Shown here one piece after another: positions 9,629 through 18,600 of a DNA stretch of 46,871 nucleotides. This DNA comes from an uncultured Prevotellaceae bacterium (GTDB lineage Bacteria > Bacteroidota > Bacteroidia > Bacteroidales > Bacteroidaceae), in assembly GCA_902786665.1 (NCBI GenBank), contig CADADN010000069.1:1-46871 (forward strand). Direction: 5' to 3'. The translations under genes were made by a program, and so were the position numbers. The notes beneath the pieces were generated by a model. The model saw only the letters and a list, made by a program, of their open reading frames with translations. It did no database searches and was not told where the DNA came from. Within the stretch, counting starts at the first letter, position 1, and each line of letters begins with the position of its first letter.

Positions 9629-11602
9629 CTATTTTCCCTGATATTCCGACGGTTTGCAACCAAATTCTTTTTGGAAGCACTTGCTGAAATAGCTCGTGGA
9701 ACAGAAACCTGTGTGCTCCGCTATCTCGGTGACAGTCTTGTCGCCTTTCAGCAACATGTCTGCGGCACGATGCAGGCGGATGCTCCGGATAAAAGCAACT
9801 GGAGGCTGCTGCATCAAGGCCGTCAGCCGCTTGTAGAGGCCTGTGCGCTCCATGCAGAGGTCTGCCGCCAGCCGCTCCACGTTATAGGAAGGGTCGGTGA
9901 TATGTTGCTCAACCAATTGTGTGGCACGGGCCATGAACTCTTTCTCCTGCTGTGTGGGTTCAGGCTTTGACGATGTCGAAGCAGAAGATTCCGGCTCATT
10001 GAGCACCACAAGCGTTTCCGCCTGTTCGTATTGGTTTACCTGCTCCACAAGGTTCTGAATGCGCAACAACAACATGTCCTCACGTTGCTTTCGTTGCAGA
10101 CGGCGTTGATAGAGACGGAAGGCAGCTGCTATTGTAGCGACGGCCACGCAGAAATACAACAGATAGGCCACAGGGGTTTTCCACCATGGGGGACGGATGG
10201 TAAAAGTGATACGTCGCACTGCTGCTCCTTCCCAATGGTCGGGATTGGTGGTAGCCATCACCTCCAGTGTGTAATTGCCGGGAGATAGACTGACCAATGG
10301 CAGGTAGAAGACTCCCTTGTCATCGACCAGGTGACTGGCTGAATCGGCAGAGAGCGTGTGCCAATGGTTGGTGTCGCCAGAGAAGCGATAGCGGTAACAG
10401 GTGCTCCGGGGGCGCACATAGTTCATGGTGGAGAACTGAAAGGCCAGGGAGTTCTGGTCGTGGTTGAATGTGAGGTCGGTGACATATGGCGGAGTGACGT
10501 CTAGCAGGATTTTCCCGTCGTAGTCATGCCCCACCTGCAAGGGCTGGCCGTGCAGGTAGATGGTGGTGAGTATGGGCTGCACTTCGATGTTTATGGGTTG
10601 CGTGTCGAAAATACCCGACACTGGCGAAGTGTAGAGCAGTCCATTGTTGTAGGTGCCCAACCAAATGCCACCTTCTCGGTCAATCCACACTGTATTGATG
10701 CCTGTGGTAAGTGTTGTGCCGTCAGGCAAGTGTAGTTCACGGTTGGAGCGCTTTTCACCCGTGGCGGTATTGATACATAGGTAGCCTTCGGATGTGGTCA
10801 GGTAGAGCATACCGGTGGGTGTCGGTGTCAGCGTGTGCATCCAGTTGGGGCTTGTCAACAACTGATGCCACTGACGCGTTGCAGGATTAAACGACTGAAG
10901 GACGGAACCACCGTTGCCTGTGCGCACTTGATATAGGCAGCCATCGAACCCATGTACGACAAGTGACGTATTGGCATACCTCTCGCGGTCATGCGAATCA
11001 TAGGCATCAGACTTATATTCCATATGTCCATCCTTTCGGTAAACGACAAGCTGTCCTGTGCTAAAGAAGGCATAGACATTTTCGGCATGAGACACTACGT
11101 CTTGCAAGTTTCCTGCATCAGAGGGCAGATTCAACACATGCTGAGAGGTGTGACTTTTCAGTCGGCGGTCATATAACAGCCACATCTCTCCATCGTTGGA
11201 TATGAAAAAATCCTCAGCCGTCCAGTTTGGGTCTTTCTGCCAGTGCAATGTTTTCAAATCGAGGCAATAGAGCCGTCCCCACTGCTTCATCCATAGACGG
11301 TCCTGGGTGTCGGCAAAAAGATGTGTCGCCCCATTATAGGCAGGCAGTGCATTCCATTGTGTGGTGTCAATGGGCACTGATAAAAACCGTTGCCCATCAT
11401 ATACGTCCACGGCCTTGTCTGTTATTACCACCATTCGTCCGTCGTTCAATTGCAACATCTGCAACACACAATTGCTGCTCATTCCGTTCTGACTGTTCAA
11501 CACATAGAAGTTATTGCCCTCCTCTGCCATTACATGATTAGCAGGAAAAAGCATCGCTATCAGTATGATAGTCATAACAATTTTATTCCATGTATGAATC
11601 AT
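9629..11602 (-). CDS. Membrane-spanning sensor fused to AraC regulator (no kinase or receiver)
   Basis: About 657 aa if started at MIHTWNKIVMTIILIAMLF (11602); the open frame extends to 11740 but a TACTTTTG promoter element at 11734-11727 lies inside that extension. A signal anchor is followed by degenerate propeller repeats (SNCVLQMLQLNDGRMVVITD; GINTVWIDREGGIWLGTYNNGL), a Y_Y_Y domain (FQFSTMNYVRPRSTCYRYRF), one transmembrane helix (TPVAYLLYFCVAVATIAAAF), a short linker and a C-terminal AraC domain (VERLAADLCMERTGLYKRL; TEIAEHTGFCSTSYFSKCF). Hybrid two-component regulators of polysaccharide loci normally carry HisKA, HATPase and receiver domains between the last two parts; none is present. 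It probably senses an oligosaccharide in the periplasm and controls the flanking GH31/GH26 and/or lyase operons. Confidence 0.82.
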   Translation of the reverse strand: MIHTWNKIVMTIILIAMLFPANHVMAEEGNNFYVLNSQNGMSSNCVLQMLQLNDGRMVVITDKAVDVYDGQRFLSVPIDTTQWNALPAYNGATHLFADTQDRLWMKQWGRLYCLDLKTLHWQKDPNWTAEDFFISNDGEMWLLYDRRLKSHTSQHVLNLPSDAGNLQDVVSHAENVYAFFSTGQLVVYRKDGHMEYKSDAYDSHDRERYANTSLVVHGFDGCLYQVRTGNGGSVLQSFNPATRQWHQLLTSPNWMHTLTPTPTGMLYLTTSEGYLCINTATGEKRSNRELHLPDGTTLTTGINTVWIDREGGIWLGTYNNGLLYTSPVSGIFDTQPINIEVQPILTTIYLHGQPLQVGHDYDGKILLDVTPPYVTDLTFNHDQNSLAFQFSTMNYVRPRSTCYRYRFSGDTNHWHTLSADSASHLVDDKGVFYLPLVSLSPGNYTLEVMATTNPDHWEGAAVRRITFTIRPPWWKTPVAYLLYFCVAVATIAAAFRLYQRRLQRKQREDMLLLRIQNLVEQVNQYEQAETLVVLNEPESSASTSSKPEPTQQEKEFMARATQLVEQHITDPSYNVERLAADLCMERTGLYKRLTALMQQPPVAFIRSIRLHRAADMLLKGDKTVTEIAEHTGFCSTSYFSKCFQKEFGCKPSEYQGK

Positions 11603-11726
11603 ATAAGTCAAACACTTGATTAATTTTTTTATAACTATAGAAACATCAAGGATTTCAATGCCTTTTACGATAGTGATATAGGGTAGGTATGGCATAAGTA
11701 TTCTGTGTTTCTGTAGATACGATATG

Positions 11727-11734
11727 CAAAAGTA
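11727..11734 (-). promoter_or_regulatory. -7 promoter element of the AraC-type regulator
   Basis: The minus strand reads TACTTTTG (TAnnTTTG). It implies a transcription start near 11720 and an untranslated leader of about 118 nt before the ATG at 11602. No clear -33 TTTG partner is visible. Confidence 0.45.
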
Positions 11735-11874
11735 ATGCAAATAGATGAAAAAATCTTATGGATATCTGTTTTTATTTGATTACTTCATAGCCAATCGGGC
11801 CTACATTAGGATATTTAGCAGTTGTGCCGTATTGCCGTTCTTACGCGGATTTCCATTGACAAATAATGCTTTTG

Positions 11875-12063
11875 TCACATTGTGTTTTTACAATGGGCTG
11901 CATGCGGAAGGGCACGCCCTTGTACATTGTGCAGAACTTGCACGAGTTGTGGGTACAACTTTGTGTAATCCTTGAACCGGGTCTGCCCACAAAGGATGGC
12001 TGTCAGAATCTTCACGTTCCACTTGGCTCGCAACACGTCCATCGTCTCGGTTATCGAAAGCAC
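11875..12063 (-). pseudogene. HxlR-family regulator remnant
   Basis: A short frame on the minus strand contains ETMDVLRAKWNVKILTAIL followed by CGQTRFKDYTKLYP, the recognition core of HxlR winged-helix regulators (consensus like LDVIGGKWKLLILREL...RFNELRR..P). After this the frame runs into unrelated sequence and ends, so only about the first half of an HxlR domain of roughly 100 aa survives. An in-frame stop lies a little upstream of the readable part (near 12092). The stretch 11741-12155 otherwise holds no gene that I can support. Confidence 0.45.
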
Positions 12064-12155
12064 TTCACAGCATAGTTCGGAGGTATCCTTCTACTGAATG
12101 CAGCTCTGCATGCTATCAAGTTCGTTGTTCATATCTCAAAACATTTGTAATGAAA

Positions 12156-15100
12156 CTATTGCAGGGTTTTCAAACGTATTAGGGCCTCCATATAATAATA
12201 GTCGGCATAGACGATGCAGGCATCAATTTCTGACTCTGCAGGGAGATTGCCCGTGGAGTGCATCAGGAAGGATACATTGCTGTTGCGGCTCTGGTAGATA
12301 TCTGTGCTGAGGTCGCGCAACATTGAAATAGCTGCTTCACGGTAGTATTGACCTTTCTCCTTGTCGACATATTGGCAGAGTTCGAGCAAGGCGGAGGCTG
12401 TGACGCAGGCCGCAGAAGCATCTTTTGGCGCATCACTGCGAGGGTCGTCCATATCCCATCGTGGAACCCAGTCGTTGCTTGTCTGGTTGAGGCGTTTCAA
12501 GTAGATGTCAGCAACTTTTTGGGCGAAAACGAGAAATCGGGTATCGCGGGTGTAACGATAAACCATCGTGTATCCATAGATGGCCCATGCCTGGCCTCGA
12601 CTCCACATTGATTGGTCACTGTAGCCTTGGTGCGTAACACCCTTGATGAACTGTCCCGTGAGGGTGTCATAGACCGCCACATGATAGCAGCTGCCATCCT
12701 CGCGGAAATGGTTCTTCATCGTCGTTTCGGCATGACGTGTGGCCAACTCCTTTAATTGTTGTCCACCGCCATTCTCCGCCGCCCAATAGAGCAGCTCCAG
12801 ATTCATTATATTGTCGATGATGGTGTTGTGCCCTCCGTAGTCCTTCACATGTCGGGGCCAACTGAGCATAGTCCCTACCTTGTCATTGAACAGGGTTACC
12901 AACGAGTCGGCGGCTTCAAGCGCGAGTTGCCTGTAGCGCTGGTCGTGGGTTTGTTCATATCCCTGCAGCAACGAGTTGATGGTGATAAATCCAAGATCGT
13001 GGTCGAACACAGGTTGGCTGATGATGGGTGTGATGGCATCGGTGTAGCCAGCAGCTGCTTTCATCACCGCTTCGCTGCGGTTGTAGCTGTATGTCATCCA
13101 AAGAATGCCAGGCCAGAAACCAGAGCACCACTCTTCGGCCCTGGCCTTGCGGAGATGCCAAGTCTGCCCGTCCGCCAGAATGCTTCTTGGCATCATCGTG
13201 AAGTCGTAGGGTCTGAGGGCTTCCAATGCACGGTCCACCTGGCTGCTGCAATAGGACAGTTGCTGGTTGGCGTGAAACTGCGCGATTTCCTTGGTGAACA
13301 CCACACCGCTGACATGGTTGCCCACATACATCGGCACGTAATCGGCAGTGGCATACCATTTGGGCTTGTCCGGCATGTCGTCATAGATGGGGCGCCCATT
13401 GATTTTCAGTCCTTCGAAGGTCACATTGCGCACACCATGCTCCTCGTCGTAACCATTGACAATCGAGAGGTTGGGCCTTTCACCATAATATCTTACATTT
13501 CTGAACGTCACATTCTCCACCCCTCGTCCTGGAGCAGTGCAGTACTTCTGGTTGTAGCCCACCTTCACCTGCGTGATGCAGCCATCCTCTATCTGCTCGA
13601 TGCGGATGTTGTCAAAGAGCACGTCGCGCACCAAGTTGCCGTCGCCGCAATTGATGGCCAAGCACCCCTGGTAGTCCACCTGCGGCTCGGCTTGTCCCAG
13701 GATGTCGATGTTCTCATAGACCAATTTTTCAATGGTGTCGCCCACTTCAGGATTGCCGTGTATCCCGATGAAGACGGGGTGAGCCACATCGGCCCAAAGG
13801 ATGGAGTTTCGCATCCGCACATTGCGTGTGGAGCCAGAGAAGCCCTTTCGGGTGGCATAGGCGGTTGTGCAGTCATCACTGTTTCGGCAAAAGACACGGT
13901 CGTAAAGGACATTCGAGGACGCAAAAACATTCAGCCCGTCGCCCCAACTTGGATGAGAGATGCTGCGTATGTCATGCAGCGTCACGTCGGAGCTCCCCCC
14001 CACGGGGCAAGTGTTGAGCACCATCCCATCTATCAGCACGTTTTTCGAGCGATGCACATGGCAGCCCTCATAGCCTCGTGACGGACGGGCAATGCCACGC
14101 CCTAAAATACTTACGTTCTCAGCATCATTGATGGCGAAGGTGCTGGTGAAGTATGCCCCTCCTGCTAAATATACTGTAGTGTTGGATTCGACGAATATCG
14201 TATCCTGCTGATTGTAGAATCCAGGGGCATAGTACTTGAACACCCGTCCGTTCAGTTTGGCCTCATGTTCCGCCTCTTCCTTGCTCATCGGTGGCTTCGA
14301 GGTGAACACCAAAAGGTTGTTGGTGATATCACCATCAAATTCCACGCTGACATTCTCGGGTTGGAAGAGCAGAAATTGCATTGTCGTATCATTCTGTATC
14401 TTTGCTATTGTCCCCCGGTAGTCGGGACGGATGCATGCCGATTTAAACTTCCGGTTCTTGCTAATGACCTTCACGAACACATCCCCCGTGAAGTCGAACA
14501 TGCAGTAGGAAATTTCGCTGACCGGGTGCTTGCCTCCACCCACAGATGCATTTACTTTCGCCATATAGGTGTCTATTTTCGTCCATTCCTTGCTGCCACG
14601 CGGTTGGACATAGACATCGTAGTCGTGCTTCAAAGGGGCGCCATCGGGAGCAGGATAGGTGAACACCTGATGCAGTTTCTCCCCCTCCTTCACATGGGGT
14701 GCCTGCATCTCGCGACTTTCGCCTTTCTTTTCAGCCTTTGCTTGCAAGGCAAGCACTTTTTCGGTGTATGGCATCGTCAACCCTTTCTTTTTCACATAGT
14801 GGTTGTATGGTTTTTGGTAGATGTCCCACAGTTTGCCACGCCCCATCGCACCAGGTTCTGTCCATTCACAGTATAGACCCGTCAGGTCTTTCCACGTCTC
14901 GAAAGGCACATCGTAGCCCAAGTTGTAGCGAGCGACATATTCAAAGCCCTTCATCAACCGGTTGTCGAGCGCACCCCACAGGTCATCGCCTTGTTCCCAT
15001 GCCATCTCGCAGATGTCCGCCATCGCTTCCAAGCCCAACTGTACATGCCCTTGGTCACGTCCTGTCTCCTGGCACTGTCCAGTCTGGCTGACGTAAAATG

Positions 15101-15203
15101 GGAGTGAGCCATTGTCGTAGCCATTCAGATAGTAGTCGATGGCAGATTGATACATGGCCGTATCGTTCATACTGATGGCTGCTGCCATACGGAAGCGGTT
15201 CAC
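12156..15203 (-). CDS. Lyase-like / beta-helix / GH88 fusion enzyme (3' part of a frameshifted gene)
   Basis: This frame carries most of a three-part enzyme. Its open frame actually reads back to about 15265 (PWCPQWERNSPYANGNWG), so the GTG at 15203 lies inside a conserved motif and is not a natural start. Parts: the end of an alginate-lyase-superfamily domain (QCQETGRDQGHVQLG, then WEQGDDLWGALDNRLMKG); a linker; a right-handed beta-helix like GH28/polygalacturonases (TTVYLAGGAYF, ENVSILGRGIARPS, NVLIDGMVLNTCP, GDGLNVFASSNV, CRNSDDCTTAYA); and a C-terminal GH88 (alpha,alpha)6 domain with HDLGFITINSLLQGYE, IIDNIMNLELLYW and THQGYSDQSMWSRGQAW, which place both catalytic Asp positions of unsaturated glucuronyl hydrolases. 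A lyase makes unsaturated uronates and GH88 removes them, so the parts could act in sequence on a uronate-containing polymer. The upstream piece is at 15636-15055. Confidence 0.75.
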   Translation of the reverse strand: MNRFRMAAAISMNDTAMYQSAIDYYLNGYDNGSLPFYVSQTGQCQETGRDQGHVQLGLEAMADICEMAWEQGDDLWGALDNRLMKGFEYVARYNLGYDVPFETWKDLTGLYCEWTEPGAMGRGKLWDIYQKPYNHYVKKKGLTMPYTEKVLALQAKAEKKGESREMQAPHVKEGEKLHQVFTYPAPDGAPLKHDYDVYVQPRGSKEWTKIDTYMAKVNASVGGGKHPVSEISYCMFDFTGDVFVKVISKNRKFKSACIRPDYRGTIAKIQNDTTMQFLLFQPENVSVEFDGDITNNLLVFTSKPPMSKEEAEHEAKLNGRVFKYYAPGFYNQQDTIFVESNTTVYLAGGAYFTSTFAINDAENVSILGRGIARPSRGYEGCHVHRSKNVLIDGMVLNTCPVGGSSDVTLHDIRSISHPSWGDGLNVFASSNVLYDRVFCRNSDDCTTAYATRKGFSGSTRNVRMRNSILWADVAHPVFIGIHGNPEVGDTIEKLVYENIDILGQAEPQVDYQGCLAINCGDGNLVRDVLFDNIRIEQIEDGCITQVKVGYNQKYCTAPGRGVENVTFRNVRYYGERPNLSIVNGYDEEHGVRNVTFEGLKINGRPIYDDMPDKPKWYATADYVPMYVGNHVSGVVFTKEIAQFHANQQLSYCSSQVDRALEALRPYDFTMMPRSILADGQTWHLRKARAEEWCSGFWPGILWMTYSYNRSEAVMKAAAGYTDAITPIISQPVFDHDLGFITINSLLQGYEQTHDQRYRQLALEAADSLVTLFNDKVGTMLSWPRHVKDYGGHNTIIDNIMNLELLYWAAENGGGQQLKELATRHAETTMKNHFREDGSCYHVAVYDTLTGQFIKGVTHQGYSDQSMWSRGQAWAIYGYTMVYRYTRDTRFLVFAQKVADIYLKRLNQTSNDWVPRWDMDDPRSDAPKDASAACVTASALLELCQYVDKEKGQYYREAAISMLRDLSTDIYQSRNSNVSFLMHSTGNLPAESEIDACIVYADYYYMEALIRLKTLQ

Positions 15204-15636
15204 TATGGCACCCCAATTCCCATTTGCGTAAGGACTGTTGCGCTCCCATTGTGGGCACCATGGCTCTCCTCAGCATCGACTCCCATGCATGCGTGTCGCA
15301 GTCAATGGCCAAGTGTCCCTTTTCTTTTTCCAATTTGACAACCATCATCGCCCTGCACAACCAGTAACCTTGAATCAGACACAATGGTGCATCGTGACCG
15401 TCCAGCCGCTGCAGTTTCTTGGCATAAGCATTGATAATGCACGCCGCCTTTTCGTATTCACCAGCCTTGGCGAAATCCCACGCTGCTTTCATGTCGCGCT
15501 CGCTGCCTTGTTTTGTGCCTGCATATTGTCCGTCACGAGCCACCACTTCATAAGGGCCAGACATCTTGTACTCAGTCTGTGCCATCGCTATCAGCGAAGT
15601 GTTCAGCAGGCATAGGAATGATAATAAAAACTTCAT
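15055..15636 (-). pseudogene. 5' part of the lyase-like/GH88 gene, cut off by a frameshift
   Basis: This frame gives a signal peptide (MKFLLSFLCLLNTSLIAMAQ) and about 110 residues of the N-terminal half of an alginate-lyase-like helical domain (DMKAAWDFAKAGEYEKAA ... LIQGYWLCRAMMVV ... DTHAWESMLRRA). Near 15265 the homology jumps to the next frame: one extra base in this frame after SMLRRA, and its removal would give SMLRRAWCPQWERNSPYA continuing into the long downstream frame. The residues after that point (PTMGAQQSLRKWELGCH...) are out-of-frame noise. The ATG overlaps the stop of the preceding lyase gene by ATGA, so the intact gene would be the second gene of that operon and encode about 1159 aa. 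A sequencing error cannot be excluded. Confidence 0.65.
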
Positions 15637-18600
15637 CTGACGATATATTTTTTGCCGTTTCTGATGTAGATCCCCTTTGTCGGAACGCCATTCAACCGTC
15701 GGCCCTGAAGATCATAGATGGTATTTGGATGATTAGATGTCCTTCTGAAGTCCAATGCTTCATCTTGTAGGTCTTCAATACTTGATTGAATGTCGCCTTG
15801 GTAAGTGAGAGTGACATTGTCCCAAACAAGCCAGGTGGTACCCGAGGTAGGCTCCTTGATGCCGAGGGTGAGCGAGCCGTCGGCTACGGTGACCAAGAGT
15901 GACAGCAGTCCATAGGAAGCATTGGCAGACATCTTGTTACGTTCCGCATCGAAGTTGCTGCCTTTGCAACTCTGCGTGACGACAACTTTTTCCATCTCCG
16001 TTCCTGAGGAGGCATAGAAGTATCCTGTGTTGCCACCTTCTCCGTTTGCCATTTGGCAGGTTGCACGATAACGACCATTTGGCAATCCTTCGATAGTTTG
16101 TGAGAAATTGAAGTTGGTGCTGTGCCATACCTCTACGGCGCCGTTGAACCGCTGGTTGCCCCAAGTGCCGGACATGTTCCATCCAAAGCCATTGCCTGTA
16201 AACTGGGGATTAACGACAAATGGTGTGGCATCCAAAGGCGTGTCTTCACTTGCTTTCGACAAATATTCTTGATGGAAGCGTGTTTTGCTGATGGCGAAGA
16301 TTTGCAGGTGCCCGATGTCATCGCCCTTCTTGTTGCAGGCTATCTCTTCTCCATCCTTATAGCCATGGGAGGGTGTCCACAGGCCAAGCCAATTGCCAGT
16401 GTAAGTGCCATTCTCTACAGTCCAGGCTGCACCATCGTAGCTCATCAACAGTCGTGCCCAGGAGATAGGGTATGGCTGGTCGTGGGTGCGCAGATTATGA
16501 GGTGCATTCATCTCTGTCTGTAGCAGCAGCCCATCGTAATCGATGTTGCGCAGGCAGAAACCGCCATCGAAAGGCTCGAATGTGAAAACCTTTGAGAGGT
16601 CGGAGAGCGGGTCGATAGGAGTCTTGTAGAACAAGGCTTTGTTACCATTCAAAGGGGCATTGGCGAGACCAATGAGCAAATCTGCATCGTCACTAGCCAG
16701 AATGAAGTAGTGGCTTTCGGAAAGTTGTTCCAGTTCGTCGGTGGAAGTTACAAGTTTGTAGCCCTTGTATGTCGTCAGCAAGTTGTAATAAGAGTAATCC
16801 GAAGTCTTCACATGTATTTTGTAGGAGTAGCCGACACCTTGATAGGTGGCGGTCACTTGAGTCTCGTCCTGCACATTGTCGAGTGTGAGCATATCACCCT
16901 TTGAACCATCACTCCATTCGATGTCGGCTCCAGCCATGTAGGAAGGGATGACCAATCTGAGGGTGACGCTGCTTCCAGAGAGGACTTCAACCTCTGAACC
17001 CTCGGTGTCATTGATGGTCTGCATGGCAGGCACGACATTCAGTTGGAACACACTCTCGCTGACTGCACCACTCTGGTTGGCGTATTGGCAATTGTAGGTG
17101 CGGCTGCTTGTGATGGCTGGGATAGTGATGACGCTGTTTTTCTGGCCGTTGTCCCATAAGTAGTCGTTGGTCCAGCCTGTGGTGGAACCGGCATAAAGAA
17201 TGACACTGGTACCCTCGAGAACGGTCTTCTCGGTGCTTCTTTCAATGATGCCATCGACGGTAATCTCGTTGGTCATCACATCAGCGGGTGCATCTCCACA
17301 TACGGCGATGGCGAAAGCCTGCTGGCTCATGGTGCCATTCGCAGCTGTGAAACTAACCCGATAAACATAGCTATGGTCAGCCTTGACAGTAATCTCCCTT
17401 GAGGTCTCGCCCGTGTTCCACAACCACTGTCCAGTGTCGATCACCCCCTCAGGCAACTGCGGCTGCAGGGTGATTTCGCAGCCGTCGGCAGGAATACCCT
17501 TGGAGGGACACACATTGTAATTGTATTTCAGTCCACCCAGATTGGTCTGGTTCTTATAGGTCACGCCTTTATATACGATATTGCCAGAGAGCGGGGTGAT
17601 GCCTTCTTCGGCACTGACAGCAGGTCGCCAACTGGTGAGAGTAGAGAAGCCCAGGTGGTCGAATCCACCGCTGTTCTGGCTGTAATTGCCACCACCTCCG
17701 TCAGGACAAACCTTGGCGCTGGCTGCTTCAGAATACTGCATCTTGACACCTCGCAAGCCTTCATAGTAGCCAATGAGACGGTCCCAATAAGGACGGTATT
17801 CGCCCGAGCCGCCCGTGTTTACTCCTGTCATGAGCCATCCTGCACCCATCGTGCCGCGGCAGTCGGCATAGTTGTAGTTTTTCCATGGCAGCGAACCGGC
17901 ATCCATTCCTCCGAAGTTGGAAGCCGCCACAAACTCGGCGCCGGCAGCGATACGGTCGTCCATGTAGGCAAAAAGGTCGTCACCCTGGTTGAGTCCCACC
18001 TGGCAGATGTCAACGGCAAGTCCGAGAGCCATCAGCGCATGCCCTTGGTCGCGCCCGCTCTCCTGCATCTGTCCGAGATAGCCGAAAGGACCACGCTCGT
18101 CGGGTAACACCACGGGAACGAGATTGCCAATGAACTCATTGCAGCCATCGTTCAAGATGACGCTCAGATTGGAACGGTCCTTGTAGGTTCCCACATGGTC
18201 GTATTTATAGAAGCTGACACCTTGGTTGTACATGTGTACGTCATCACAGAGAATGCCAATGGACATCACACAAAGGGCATTGCACAGTCCCCAGTTGCTC
18301 CAATAGTGGCCGGGGCGCTGGCCAAGATTGGAATAGCGTGCGTTGAGCCATGTGTCATGGCGCCGACGGAGGAAATCAATGGCAGGGTTGTAGAACACAC
18401 GTACTATCCACTGTTTAAACTCCTCGAAATCCTCCATGCTCCAACCGTCGTAGTCGCGCATCAGCTCTGCTGCGTTTGCCCACTCGTGACCATAGATGCC
18501 TGCCGCCAAAGAAACGTTCGTGTCACCTCCAAGGCCTTTGCATTCCCGGGCCCACTGCATCATTATCCGCACCGCTGCATCGGCATTGGCCCTCGTCCCT

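Noticed and set aside
11603-11740. Upstream start of the first AraC-type regulator
   Set aside because: The extension contains a TACTTTTG promoter element and lacks a sensible signal sequence; the start at 11602 fits better.
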